From a virus: a stretch of DNA of 54,229 nt. A program made the position numbers and the translations under genes. Within the stretch, counting starts at the first letter, position 1. Every line of letters starts with the position of its first letter. Shown here piece after piece: positions 40,433-48,749 of the stretch. The DNA is taken from positions 1 through 54,229 of IMG/VR virus record IMGVR_UViG_3300035698_007284; one strand, given 5' to 3'. The notes under the pieces were generated by a model. It saw nothing but the letters and a program-made list of their open reading frames with translations, ran no database searches and was not told the origin of the DNA.

Positions 40433-40959
40433 TATATTGGTCTCCTCTGAGGCCAAACCTTGTCTCTGAATCTAGGCCCTATTTGAGACATACCCATTGA
40501 CACCTGGCCTAAAGGACTTGTTCTCAATTCTTGGATAGGATCCTTCCTAACAGGCTCTTCATACATAGTTCCAGGCATCTCTACCTGCCTTACAGGCGCA
40601 AGGTCTCTTTCAACTGGAGGGTAAGCAGATTCAGCTACTCTTTCCTCTATCTGCCTAGGTTCTAAACCAAAATCCATCTCTTCAACTGGTATTGGTTCAC
40701 TTTGGATAGGGCCTCTGACTGTTCTCCCTGCACCATAAGTTAACTTAATATCAGTTGAAATACTACCAGGTTCCATTTTGTCAACAATCAGTCTACTCTT
40801 TATCATTGCTACCTGACCATGAGGAACAACGTCACTTTCAGAGAAGTAACGCGTAAAAGAGGTTTCAGCATGGCGCTTTGTATCAGCTTCAATTTCAGCT
40901 GCAACGCCCTTTTTACCTTTATAAACTATGTCAGGGGAATAAACGTAGTAGACTGCCAT
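40432..40959 (-). CDS. Hypothetical protein
   Basis: 175 residues from ATG 40959 after AAGGAGA. Beta-rich N-terminal half (VYYVYSPDIVYKGKKGVAAE, RYFSESDVVPHGQVAMIKSR) and a proline- and glutamate-rich C-terminal half. Not recognised. Confidence 0.6.
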   Translation of the reverse strand: MAVYYVYSPDIVYKGKKGVAAEIEADTKRHAETSFTRYFSESDVVPHGQVAMIKSRLIVDKMEPGSISTDIKLTYGAGRTVRGPIQSEPIPVEEMDFGLEPRQIEERVAESAYPPVERDLAPVRQVEMPGTMYEEPVRKDPIQELRTSPLGQVSMGMSQIGPRFRDKVWPQRRPI

Positions 40960-41081
40960 CGCTCTCCTTTTACTGGTATAATGGGCCAGAGGCACTGTTT
41001 ATCTTCTTTGGGGTATAGTTCTCCAGCAAACAATACTGGGAATCTCATACCATCTTTAATATGGCATGGCCCATATACCAT
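40926..41081 (-). CDS. Possible small protein
   Basis: 51 residues, filling a gap that would otherwise be empty. Composition is protein-like (GPCHIKDGMRFPVLFAGELY). There is no clear ribosome site, and it overlaps the next gene by 34 bases. Confidence 0.35.
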   Translation of the reverse strand: MVYGPCHIKDGMRFPVLFAGELYPKEDKQCLWPIIPVKGERWQSTTFIPLT

Positions 41082-41097
41082 TTAGGCGGTACCGGCC

Positions 41098-41367
41098 TTA
41101 AATACCAACATTTTTGAAGTCACCCTTTGGTTTCTTGTTAGGGTCAATCTTAGAAACGTTAATACCACCATTCTTTCTAAGACCCGAATTCAGCAGACCA
41201 CCCTTGGGAACTGTCTTATTGAAATCAGCCAGAGTTGGGAATTTGTCAGCTGTAGCTGCTGATTTACTCCTGGTTCTCTTACGGGCCCTTGCCCCCTTTT
41301 TGGAAACAGTGGAACGAGCTTTGGCGCCGCGTTTGCGGATCTTTTTCATTACTTTCTTAATTTTCAT
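41098..41367 (-). CDS. Basic protein with PKGGLL tail motif (family member 1)
   Basis: 89 residues, very basic first 45 (K/R runs). Then FPTLADFNKTVPKGGLLNSG followed by LRK, and a 20-residue extension. The tail motif is shared with the genes at 41387, 41539 and 49760. Preceded by a perfect GGAGGTGAT site, so it should be well expressed. Probably a DNA-binding virion protein whose tail docks to a common partner (inference). Confidence 0.7.
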   Translation of the reverse strand: MKIKKVMKKIRKRGAKARSTVSKKGARARKRTRSKSAATADKFPTLADFNKTVPKGGLLNSGLRKNGGINVSKIDPNKKPKGDFKNVGI

Positions 41368-41386
41368 TTAAATCACCTCCCTGTCT

Positions 41387-41518
41387 TTATTTACGTAGTG
41401 TGGGGCTTAGTAACCCACCCTTAGGCACTGTTTTAGCGTAGTCAGCGATAGTCATAAAGGATGAATTCTTTGTCCCCTTTCTGACCTTAGCCTTAGCTTT
41501 CCTTTTTCCAGACTTCAT
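41387..41518 (-). CDS. Basic protein with PKGGLL tail motif (family member 2)
   Basis: 43 residues: KSGKRKAKAKVRKGTK then FMTIADYAKTVPKGGLLSPT and LRK at the very C-terminus. AAGGTGG site 7 bases upstream. It is nearly only a basic stretch plus the shared motif. Confidence 0.65.
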   Translation of the reverse strand: MKSGKRKAKAKVRKGTKNSSFMTIADYAKTVPKGGLLSPTLRK

Positions 41519-41538
41519 GTTAATTACCACCTTAAGTT

Positions 41539-41760
41539 TTATTTACGGAGACCTGGATTCAGCAATCCACCCTTTGGAACTGATTTACTAAAGTCACCCA
41601 GTGTTGGGAAACTACCTGAACCACCTTTGGACTTCATTCTTGCAGCTTTGCCCTTCCCGGAAATGAGACTTTTAGTCTTCCTACTTTCCTCTCGGACGGC
41701 AGCGGTAACTTCCCTACCAGACTGACTAATTGCACCTCTGTAACTACTTTTCTTCTTCAT
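41539..41760 (-). CDS. Basic protein with PKGGLL tail motif (family member 3)
   Basis: 73 residues, basic and serine-rich, ending FPTLGDFSKSVPKGGLLNPG then LRK. AGGAGG site. The motif is again at the extreme C-terminus. Confidence 0.7.
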   Translation of the reverse strand: MKKKSSYRGAISQSGREVTAAVREESRKTKSLISGKGKAARMKSKGGSGSFPTLGDFSKSVPKGGLLNPGLRK

Positions 41761-41786
41761 TAGAAAACCTCCTAAAGTTTTGTAAG

Positions 41787-42152
41787 CTATTTACCCAGCC
41801 TTTCAAATTGACCCTCTTCAATACCCCTAGAAATCATGTGCATTGTATCTTCACGTGAGAAACCAAGAGGTACGCCAACGCTGTAGTGAATATCGGTAAT
41901 AGTTGGAATGAGGTAAGCTGGAACGGGGGCAGAAATTTCAGGAAATTTATTTTGTACTTGGTTACCGAAAACATAGAGAGACTGTTCATCTCTCCATCTC
42001 TCTGGGGAAGTATTTATTTGTTCTGGCTCTCTTAAACCAGTTATTTTTACTTTAGAAAGCCAACTTAAACCTTGTGGCAACCATGACAACCTCTGTTTAA
42101 GGTTGGAGTTAAACTCCGAAATTTCTGTAAATAATATAGTCCTTATTATCAT
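41787..42152 (-). CDS. Hypothetical protein
   Basis: 121 residues from ATG 42152 (an AGGT site); the frame is open to 42194. Mixed alpha/beta with W-rich LSWLPQGLSWLSKVKITG. A final segment FSREDTMHMISRGIEEGQF looks helical. Not recognised. Confidence 0.5.
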   Translation of the reverse strand: MIIRTILFTEISEFNSNLKQRLSWLPQGLSWLSKVKITGLREPEQINTSPERWRDEQSLYVFGNQVQNKFPEISAPVPAYLIPTITDIHYSVGVPLGFSREDTMHMISRGIEEGQFERLGK

Positions 42153-42190
42153 TATATCGTACCTGCCTTGGATTTTCAATGATAATAATG

Positions 42191-42295
42191 TCAATAATCC
42201 CTAGGTTTTCTAACTGGTCTTCTATCTCTAGTCTGGCGCTGATTTGGGTCATATTTAGGATGGCCAGGACTCATTCCACCCCAAATTCCCCACAT
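42191..42295 (-). CDS. Small basic protein
   Basis: 34 residues starting 4 bases after the upstream stop. A hydrophobic W/G start then a basic tail (DPNQRQTRDRRPVRKPRDY). Weak GGTGA site. Uncertain. Confidence 0.4.
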   Translation of the reverse strand: MWGIWGGMSPGHPKYDPNQRQTRDRRPVRKPRDY

Positions 42296-42299
42296 AAAA

Positions 42300-42605
42300 T
42301 CACCACTTACTTTCTTTAGTCCCTGGGTAAAAGCCTGAGGAAATATTGGGCGTCTCTGCATCGTCTTCCTCCTTTTTCTTGAATAGATCTTTACTCTGAA
42401 ATGCTACAAGAGCCTTGATTGCCCAGTATAGTGCTGTAATTCCCACCATTGCCATTGCAATCTTATTAGTACCCATATTAGACATTATTAAAATGCCTAA
42501 TATCATAATGGACATAGAAGTTGTTATATAGATAAGACCTTCTATCCAATCCCATCCAAGTCTAACCAATTTCATAAGGGGATTCTTCTTTAAATCTTCC
42601 CACAT
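42300..42605 (-). CDS. Two-helix membrane protein
   Basis: 101 residues. Helices at about 24-43 and 48-68, a charged C-terminus. In a run of membrane protein genes (42300-45905). Not recognised. Confidence 0.65.
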   Translation of the reverse strand: MWEDLKKNPLMKLVRLGWDWIEGLIYITTSMSIMILGILIMSNMGTNKIAMAMVGITALYWAIKALVAFQSKDLFKKKEEDDAETPNISSGFYPGTKESKW

Positions 42606-42607
42606 TT

Positions 42608-42934
42608 TTACCTCCCTTTATATATTACTGGGCATCCCCACGTAAGCCTATCCCAGATAATCCATGAAGCCAGTCCACAAAATAACAATCCAGGTAAGGC
42701 CCAATATATGGGCATATTTACTAAGCACTCAAGGGGCAAAATTGGTATAATCCAATAGCCATAATGTTCAGTAGGAGTTTCATATATTACATTATGGTAA
42801 CCCATAAAACTACAACCGTCATAGTACCATATAGGAGTAGTCATAAAGTAGTAACAAGAGTACCCTACTAATCCTATAAAACCTAAGGCAAGTAGCACTA
42901 CTAAGTTCTCTAGTAAATTAGTTGCTACTCGCAT
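42608..42934 (-). CDS. Multi-helix membrane protein
   Basis: 108 residues with hydrophobic helices at about 8-32, 62-80 and 80-97. Between them is an aromatic loop (IWYYDGCSFMGYHN) likely outside the membrane. Not recognised. Confidence 0.65.
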   Translation of the reverse strand: MRVATNLLENLVVLLALGFIGLVGYSCYYFMTTPIWYYDGCSFMGYHNVIYETPTEHYGYWIIPILPLECLVNMPIYWALPGLLFCGLASWIIWDRLTWGCPVIYKGR

Positions 42935-43124
42935 TACTTCCCTTTATATAGTACTGACGTAGCATAGAGGGTACTAACAGAATTGTTACACATAAAGCAA
43001 ACACAAGAGCAAAGGCCAATAAGACTGAAGTTCCAATATCCCCCCAGAACTTATTGTGTTTTCGGACTATTTCTTTTAAACCTTTTCCAATAATACCCAC
43101 GATACTTCTCCCATCTTGGTACAT
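42918..43124 (-). CDS. Single-pass membrane protein
   Basis: 68 residues. A basic amphipathic N-terminus (1-28), one helix (about 30-53) and a short polar tail. It overlaps both neighbours (17 and 74 bases). Not recognised. Confidence 0.55.
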   Translation of the reverse strand: MYQDGRSIVGIIGKGLKEIVRKHNKFWGDIGTSVLLAFALVFALCVTILLVPSMLRQYYIKGSNASSN

Positions 43125-44268
43125 ACTTACTTTCCATTACTTCCAGAGAAACTAAACCTAATAATGCAAAGTAGAAAGGCATCCAAAGATTAAACCACCA
43201 CCAGTCTGCACTACCTGTGGCAGACATTATAAATATAGCAAGTAAAGCATACCTATATCTTTTACTTACCCAGATTGCAGAAAGTGTAACGAAAGTCCAT
43301 GCTAACGAAGCTAAAAGTCCAATATCATCTAATAACAGCATAGGGACATTATGGATATTTATACCATATCTGCCCTGTTCAGTCATTATATCCCCGTCTT
43401 TATTAGTTTCTAGATAAAATCCATGTCCTACGAAACTAAAGTTATCTATTACACTTTCATTTTGATACCATCTGGTATCTAATGAGTCAGCAGCCCTAAA
43501 GTCTCTTTCTTCAATCACTGCTCTAACCTTGTCTTCCTGCCAAACCCTTTCTCTAAGATTAGTAGAAGAGGTAACAGCAATAAAAAGTACAAGAACACAA
43601 ACCCCTACTGCTAATAGAAATCTTCTACTTAAATGTACTTCCCTTTTACATATTGCTATAAGGGAGCAACCTACCAAAGCCATAAGAGCCCAATAGGAAC
43701 CTGTAAACAGAATTGTTCCTACTGCTGGAAATGCTAACCATTTCCATTTACCTCTAAGTAGGAATATACAAACCGTTAGTATAGAAGCAATCTGGTCTGT
43801 ATTATCTGAAAAACCAGTTGCTCTTGCTATAAATATTTCATGCTGTATCAATCTATCTATACCATCCCACATCACACTGAAACTAAGGATGATTATTATA
43901 GGAACAGCAAAGTACGTTAAGTTATGCCCTTTACTTATAGCAGTAACATAAATACCGAACATAAAGATCATTACTATTAGAAAGAAAATTGAGGAACCTA
44001 TCTTATCCCAATCAAGAAAAAGCCAAATAAAGGCTGAGTACAGTATTAATAACAGTGGTATATAGATCACCTTAGGTCCTAATTTCAACTCTTTCCATTT
44101 AAAGACAAATGTTCCAAAAACGCCAGCAAAGAACAGCATGAAGGCCATCACTGACGATGAACCTGATCCCCAAGGCATGCCTCTAAAGGAAAGGAATACA
44201 AATCCAATTAGCATATATACTAAAAGGAAGTCAATTTTCTTACCAAATAGGGTGTTATCAACTTTCAT
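43051..44268 (-). CDS. O-antigen ligase/polymerase-like membrane protein
   Basis: 405 residues from ATG 44268, about ten helices. The large loop near residues 265-320 has DSLDTRWYQNESVIDNFSFVG, then GHGFYLE, then INIHNVPMLLLDDIGLLASL. This is the R-x3-W...G-G...H-N...L-L...G-L pattern of the Wzy_C/O-antigen ligase family. These enzymes join or polymerise lipid-linked glycans at the outer face of the membrane. Next to a GT-C transferase, it suggests alteration of host surface glycans or glycosylation of virion proteins. Confidence 0.75.
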   Translation of the reverse strand: MKVDNTLFGKKIDFLLVYMLIGFVFLSFRGMPWGSGSSSVMAFMLFFAGVFGTFVFKWKELKLGPKVIYIPLLLILYSAFIWLFLDWDKIGSSIFFLIVMIFMFGIYVTAISKGHNLTYFAVPIIIILSFSVMWDGIDRLIQHEIFIARATGFSDNTDQIASILTVCIFLLRGKWKWLAFPAVGTILFTGSYWALMALVGCSLIAICKREVHLSRRFLLAVGVCVLVLFIAVTSSTNLRERVWQEDKVRAVIEERDFRAADSLDTRWYQNESVIDNFSFVGHGFYLETNKDGDIMTEQGRYGINIHNVPMLLLDDIGLLASLAWTFVTLSAIWVSKRYRYALLAIFIMSATGSADWWWFNLWMPFYFALLGLVSLEVMESKYVPRWEKYRGYYWKRFKRNSPKTQ

Positions 44269-44524
44269 TTTTTCTGTCCTTAAAGTAGATAACAAACCTA
44301 TAACTAAGGTAACCTAAACTGCCACCAATCACAAGCATAGAAGCAGCCCATAACCAAGTCTTATTTGAATAGGTTGTCCATAACCACTCATCCCACTCAA
44401 AGTCACCTCTGAGTAGACGGTAGCTCTCTGGTCCAGCAAACATTATCGCTATTGCTGTAATTACGGGCATAAGTAAGATCGAAATACATCGGGTCCTCTC
44501 TCTCCATAAAGGCGACAAAAACAT
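44258..44524 (-). CDS. Two-helix membrane protein overlapping the GT-C gene
   Basis: 88 residues with helices at about 13-32 and 57-78. The start has a strong CGGAGGTAGAG site at 44525-44535. The first 122 bases lie inside the 3' end of the GT-C gene in another frame, a long overlap. The stop overlaps the ligase-like start. Probably part of the same glycan module. Confidence 0.55.
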   Translation of the reverse strand: MFLSPLWRERTRCISILLMPVITAIAIMFAGPESYRLLRGDFEWDEWLWTTYSNKTWLWAASMLVIGGSLGYLSYRFVIYFKDRKNES

Positions 44525-45905
44525 CTCTACCTCCGTTTAATTTTGCTACTAAATGGCACCAATCTTCAAAGTTTTTATTCATCTTAGGCTGATCAGCTTC
44601 TTCGAAGACTGGAGGAACAATAATTCCCTTATCCTCTAGATTCTCAATATAGTTCTCATATCTGTCATCCCAGTAAACTTTTGCATACCTCATAAGGTTA
44701 ATGTCATTATCTTCCTTTAAGTTATGGTACTCAGTTATTAAACCAGGATGAGCCCACGCACTGGTTATTATAATACTACCATCATCAACTTCATCCAAGA
44801 TCTGATAAAACTGTCTTGCAGTAGTTGGGCTTTCATCAACGTTTCTGTTAAGGTCATAGTTAACTACATTGTTAACCATTAGGACTATAGGTATTATAAG
44901 GAATATAGGAGTAGCCCATTTATAGGGAACTCTACTAAATCCCCAACCTGCAAGTATAGCAGCAAAGGCTGATACGAAGGTTAAATAGGTAACCCATTGA
45001 GGAAGTAATGAGAACATATATAGTGACAGAACTGCCAAGCCAATAGAGGCCACCAAATAAACATGTCTTTCTCTCCTTAGGTATAAGTACAGAGGTAAAG
45101 TAAAACCAAAACTAAGCCCACCAACTATGGTGAACTCATACCATCTACTTAATGTACTACTAAAGGGGTCAACTGGTAATGCCCCTACTATCTGAAGTAT
45201 ATCAAATACTGTTAACCCAGATTCAGCAAGACCATTATCAGCACTACTATCAGAAAGTATCATCTGTAAGTACGAAAGGAAACCTAGACAGCCAAAGGCA
45301 CTTATTTTAGCAACAAACTTCCAATCCTTATTCTTCTGATAGTAAACATACACTAAGCAAGGAATTATTGCAAAAGTAACTATTGGATGTAATCCTAAAC
45401 CTAATGCAAAGACAAAAGTTGCCCAATAAAATCTATGGATGAGTGTAAAGTATGTGCCTCCTACCATTACTAGTAATGTGGGAGTATACACTTCAGGAAT
45501 AGTACTCTGCGTCCATGCTATAAACGAACCAGCGTAAACTAGCGCGCCCACATATGGAGCCCATTTATTAGTTGTGAAGCGTGCTACTGAAAGGAATATG
45601 AATATACATACACCTACTGAACAGAGGGCACTTAATACTGCTCCCCACCAATAAGGATTTCCTGGCATGTGAACGAAAGGCCATGCTAATATCATCCACA
45701 TTGGGTAGCCTGCTAAAATAGCAGGTTCCATATATTCAGCTGAACCAACATAAGAGAACATATCTGAGCCTAAACTCATCCAAGTCATGTCAGTTGTTAG
45801 TCCCCAAAGATAGAACTGAAATATTATTGAGAAGAATATTATCTCTTTCCACTTATTGTAGGTCAATATAGACCTAAGGAATACCACCTCTTTCACACTA
45901 TTCAT
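44403..45905 (-). CDS. GT-C glycosyltransferase-like membrane protein (DUF2723/PMT type)
   Basis: 500 residues. N-terminal ten or more helices, an early acidic loop GSDMFSYVGSAEYMEP where GT-C enzymes hold the catalytic acid, and a STIPEVYTPTLL segment like DUF2723 members. The last 150 residues are a soluble domain (SIIITSAWAHPG, W-DDRYENYIENL). It probably transfers a sugar from a lipid carrier on the outer face. Start after GGAGGTAAG. Confidence 0.75.
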   Translation of the reverse strand: MNSVKEVVFLRSILTYNKWKEIIFFSIIFQFYLWGLTTDMTWMSLGSDMFSYVGSAEYMEPAILAGYPMWMILAWPFVHMPGNPYWWGAVLSALCSVGVCIFIFLSVARFTTNKWAPYVGALVYAGSFIAWTQSTIPEVYTPTLLVMVGGTYFTLIHRFYWATFVFALGLGLHPIVTFAIIPCLVYVYYQKNKDWKFVAKISAFGCLGFLSYLQMILSDSSADNGLAESGLTVFDILQIVGALPVDPFSSTLSRWYEFTIVGGLSFGFTLPLYLYLRRERHVYLVASIGLAVLSLYMFSLLPQWVTYLTFVSAFAAILAGWGFSRVPYKWATPIFLIIPIVLMVNNVVNYDLNRNVDESPTTARQFYQILDEVDDGSIIITSAWAHPGLITEYHNLKEDNDINLMRYAKVYWDDRYENYIENLEDKGIIVPPVFEEADQPKMNKNFEDWCHLVAKLNGGRDVFVAFMEREDPMYFDLTYARNYSNSDNVCWTRELPSTQR

Positions 45906-45938
45906 CTTACCTCCGACTATTTGGTACCGCCTCCTTAA

Positions 45939-45976
45939 CCTAGGAGAGAAACGTCAAGCCCCATCTCTCCCCTAGG
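45939..45976. other. Imperfect inverted repeat
   Basis: CCTAGGAGAGA (45939-45949) faces TCTCTCCCCTAGG (45964-45976) around a 14-base loop; pairing needs a 2-base bulge. It lies upstream of the GT-C gene, after the stop of the small gene at 45978, and may be a terminator-like or processing stem. Confidence 0.45.
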
Positions 45977-45994
45977 CCTAAGGAGGAACAGAAA
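45971..45994 (+). repeat. Copy 2 of a dispersed 24-bp element
   Basis: CCTAGGCC then TAAGGAGGAAC then AGAAA, 21 of 24 identical to 10315-10338 on the same strand, although genes here run leftward. It also includes the right arm of the inverted repeat just described. Confidence 0.6.
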
Positions 45995-46169
45995 CGGGCT
46001 GGCAAACCCGCGACTGCCTATCATGTTGAGTAAGCACTATGTGTCTACTCCTGGGCATAAAGCCCTTTTCCCCAGGCATGTCCGTAATAAGGTCTAAGCC
46101 AAACATACTAGCTCGTAGTACCTTTCTTCTATATATAGGACCTACCTGAGGCTCCAAGTTTTTCTTCAA
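45978..46169 (-). CDS. Small basic protein, TTG start
   Basis: 63 residues from TTG 46169, 10 bases after AGGAGG. Basic with GPIYRRKVLRAS and RHIVLTQHDRQSR. Moderately supported by the site and tight spacing to the upstream gene. Not recognised. Confidence 0.4.
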   Translation of the reverse strand: MKKNLEPQVGPIYRRKVLRASMFGLDLITDMPGEKGFMPRSRHIVLTQHDRQSRVCQPVSVPP

Positions 46170-46183
46170 TTGAAGATTTCCTC

Positions 46184-46726
46184 CTACGCTATTCTTTTCA
46201 TTAACTCAGCTCTTTTAGCCTGAGTATTTGTACCAAACTGACCATTTATACCAAACTTGGCATGTATAACCTTCATGTAGTTCTCAACTGTATGAGGAGA
46301 CACCTTAATGGCCTTAGCAATCTCAGGATTATTATTTCCTCTCTTAAGTAACTCAACCATAAGAGTTTCAATCTGAGTTAAACCATGAGCATTATCCTTT
46401 TTGTAATCAATTAGTCCACCTTCAGTCAAATGTCTACCCCAGCCCTGCTTAAGAGCTAACCAGCTTATTGCAGATCTAGGACTATGCCCAGACATTACCT
46501 GATTCCTACCTGAAGGAGCCATACCAAACTTGTTATATATTGAGTTTACATGTCTTTCTACTGTTTTAGGATCAGTACAGATAGTAGGTATCTCTGCTAT
46601 AGCTTCATTACTATATCCCCTAATATACCAATATAGTATTTCAGTTTCCCTTGGAGTAAGTGTAGTAGGGTCTACCTCTGTCCTGTCATGGTCATAAACC
46701 TGTCTCCCTTCATCATCAAAACTCAT
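46184..46726 (-). CDS. Protein with two LuxR-type HTH domains
   Basis: 180 residues from ATG 46726 (GGAGG 4 bases upstream). Two tandem LuxR/GerE domains: residues about 20-75 (LTPRETEILYWYIRGYSNEA, KTVERHVNSIYNKFG) and about 115-170 (LTQIETLMVELLKRGNNNPE, HTVENYMKVIHAKFGING). Tandem copies in one chain could bind two half-sites without dimerising. It is probably the regulator of the late block. Confidence 0.8.
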   Translation of the reverse strand: MSFDDEGRQVYDHDRTEVDPTTLTPRETEILYWYIRGYSNEAIAEIPTICTDPKTVERHVNSIYNKFGMAPSGRNQVMSGHSPRSAISWLALKQGWGRHLTEGGLIDYKKDNAHGLTQIETLMVELLKRGNNNPEIAKAIKVSPHTVENYMKVIHAKFGINGQFGTNTQAKRAELMKRIA

Positions 46727-46754
46727 AATACCTCCGTTTAAATTTGGGACTAGA

Positions 46755-47444
46755 TTACAATAACTTTTCCACCCTTTCAATATTTTCTCTTACATCAACC
46801 ACATCTCTGCCTGCTATCTCTATCATGAGAGTTTTAATAGCCTCAACCTGAGGAGTTCTTGCTGGAATTCCTCGTATGTCTTCTCTTATCTTTCTTAGTG
46901 CCTTTTTCTCTTCTGGTTTAAGATAACCACCCCATGCCCTAGGTCTTTTACCACTTATTTCCTCTAACTTACTTTTAGTTGGAGTGTTAAGTTTAATTAC
47001 GTCCAGTTTAGACATAGCATAGTCTCTGTCCCCATACCGAGTATAAGCAGTATCGCCTGACACCTCCCTTAATATATCCCCAGAGGCAGTAAGTAAATGA
47101 GAGACAAAGGCACCCGCACTTGACTTATCTCCCATCTCTCTTAATTCATTGTTCTCTAAATTCTCATCCCAATAATCTCTAGGGGATTTATACTCCACCT
47201 TAGCGTAATTAGGCCTCTTTTGACTCAACTGGCCTATTATGTTTAATTCATCAGCACTTAACTTAACAGTGAAAGTCTCTTTATAGATCTGCCACTCTAA
47301 AGAAGCCTGTAGCCTCTCAGCAGCTGCTAGGGCTCTGGGCCCCATAGACCCGGATTCAATCTCTATAGTAACTAAGGTAAGAAGCCTATCCGGATTAGCA
47401 GGATGAGTATAAGGTAATGTTCTATCAAAAGCCATTGTTGCCAT
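46755..47444 (-). CDS. Hypothetical protein
   Basis: 229 residues, AGGAGG 9 bases before the ATG. Residues 20-70 are alpha/beta, 130-229 mostly helical and charged (RPRAWGGYLKPEEKKALRKI). No membrane segment. Not recognised. Confidence 0.65.
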   Translation of the reverse strand: MATMAFDRTLPYTHPANPDRLLTLVTIEIESGSMGPRALAAAERLQASLEWQIYKETFTVKLSADELNIIGQLSQKRPNYAKVEYKSPRDYWDENLENNELREMGDKSSAGAFVSHLLTASGDILREVSGDTAYTRYGDRDYAMSKLDVIKLNTPTKSKLEEISGKRPRAWGGYLKPEEKKALRKIREDIRGIPARTPQVEAIKTLMIEIAGRDVVDVRENIERVEKLL

Positions 47445-47843
47445 TTAATACATCCTCCTAGCTTCTTTTTCCCATACTCCAATCCACCATCTAGCCTTTT
47501 CATCAGGGTCTTCACTATCAGAACAGAAAGGAGCAAAGTAACTAGATAAACTACTTACCATATCTTTTTTATAACTGGGTTTCCAAACACCTGCGTCTAT
47601 CATCTGGTGTACTACATGCCTATTAGCAGACTTTTCGTCCTCTAACTTCCTTACATAGTTAGTGCCACTTGGGTCATCCAGTGTAACTGCATGCCCAGTT
47701 TCATGTAGTAAACTAAAGGGATCGTCATAGGTAACAAGTGGCCCACCTGGAAAGTCGGGCCTATATTGGGGATCCTCCCCTAACCTTCTTTCCCTTTCAG
47801 TTAAGTGTATAAATTTAGGTACTCTCCAGGACTCTGACTCCAT
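47445..47843 (-). CDS. HExxH metallopeptidase-like protein
   Basis: 132 residues. LLHETGHAV (residues about 45-53) is an HExxH zinc motif. The following LEDEKSANRHV may give the third ligand (E), as in gluzincin-like or ImmA-like proteins. Possibly a virion protease or a protein with the fold only. Confidence 0.55.
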   Translation of the reverse strand: MESESWRVPKFIHLTERERRLGEDPQYRPDFPGGPLVTYDDPFSLLHETGHAVTLDDPSGTNYVRKLEDEKSANRHVVHQMIDAGVWKPSYKKDMVSSLSSYFAPFCSDSEDPDEKARWWIGVWEKEARRMY

Positions 47844-47854
47844 TTAAATCAACC

Positions 47855-47926
47855 TCATCCAAAAATATTGTAAGCCATATATAGGATAAACGCAACAGCA
47901 CATCCTATAGCTATCTGTTTGATCAA
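47855..47926 (-). CDS. Membrane micro-protein, TTG start
   Basis: 23 residues, essentially one hydrophobic helix (IAIGCAVAFILYMAYNIFG). AGGAGG lies 7 bases before the TTG. It fills the gap between two genes. Confidence 0.5.
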   Translation of the reverse strand: MIKQIAIGCAVAFILYMAYNIFG

Positions 47927-47930
47927 TTTC

Positions 47931-48179
47931 TTACCTCCTAGTTAAATCAAAAACTGAAGTCCGTAAGCAGCCCACCTGCCTTTTAGCTTCACTAAGGGTA
48001 TGTTCTAAATTACCCCCATTCCTAAAAACCATACAACCTGATTTTAGTACCATCTCTTTCATTACAGGACTCATACCAACATCACACACTAAAACCTGAT
48101 AATGAGGTTGAGGAAATATGGCTAAAAACCATTTCACTCTTTGTACATTGTCGTCAGGAATAACGATAATAGAGATCAT
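47931..48179 (-). CDS. Hypothetical protein
   Basis: 82 residues, alternating alpha/beta (MISIIVIPDD, YQVLVCDVGM, CMVFRNGG), small Rossmann-like appearance. Not recognised. Confidence 0.5.
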   Translation of the reverse strand: MISIIVIPDDNVQRVKWFLAIFPQPHYQVLVCDVGMSPVMKEMVLKSGCMVFRNGGNLEHTLSEAKRQVGCLRTSVFDLTRR

Positions 48180-48193
48180 ACTATACTACCTCA

Positions 48194-48514
48194 CTAGAGT
48201 CTTGTACGCGAAGGAGGCAGAGGACTAAGCATGGGATTAGGTTGACTCTGTCCCCCTTTCATACTAATGCCTAATCTATAACTTTCCATACCACTCTTAG
48301 CACTAGTAAGAAAACTCTTAAGTGATTCTAGATCTGCTAATTTACTAATACCTAATGTCCTTGACCAATCTCTGCCATACTGCTTATCTAACTGCTTGAC
48401 CACTGCCTCCCTTTCAGCAATATTAGCTCGTCTAGTAGCAGTTTCTTCTTTAACTGCTAACTTTTCATTCTCTGTTTCCATCTCTTCTATTGTGGGTTCA
48501 AACATCTTTGCCAT
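48194..48514 (-). CDS. Coiled-coil hypothetical protein
   Basis: 106 residues. An acidic coiled coil at about 5-50 (E-K-R-rich heptads), then a globular helix and a flexible S/P/G tail. Resembles small scaffold or chaperone proteins by composition only. Its start shares one base with the upstream stop. Confidence 0.55.
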   Translation of the reverse strand: MAKMFEPTIEEMETENEKLAVKEETATRRANIAEREAVVKQLDKQYGRDWSRTLGISKLADLESLKSFLTSAKSGMESYRLGISMKGGQSQPNPMLSPLPPSRTRL

Positions 48515-48741
48515 TATACTCCACCTCCTGTCAGTTCCTTAACATACCCTGCCTTTTCATAGGACCTTAATTTACCATTAAGGGAGCCTCTGCTTAAACC
48601 AGTTGCAGCTGAAATCTGACTGTCTACTGCAGTTCTTCCAGTACATTTATATAGGAAGTCTAGGAGCTCATCTCTTTTATTAGGCATTGTACTACTAGCA
48701 GTTTTCTTTCCTAGTACAGTAAGTTTCCACATCTTTTCCAT
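48514..48741 (-). CDS. Winged-helix DNA-binding protein
   Basis: 75 residues. RDELLDFLYKCTGRTAVDSQ, ISAATGLSRGSLNGKLRSYEKAGYV: helix-turn-helix with wing. It is directly downstream of the ATPase gene and may be a DNA-recognition partner of it (inference). Confidence 0.6.
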   Translation of the reverse strand: MEKMWKLTVLGKKTASSTMPNKRDELLDFLYKCTGRTAVDSQISAATGLSRGSLNGKLRSYEKAGYVKELTGGGV

Positions 48742-48749
48742 CTTATCTC

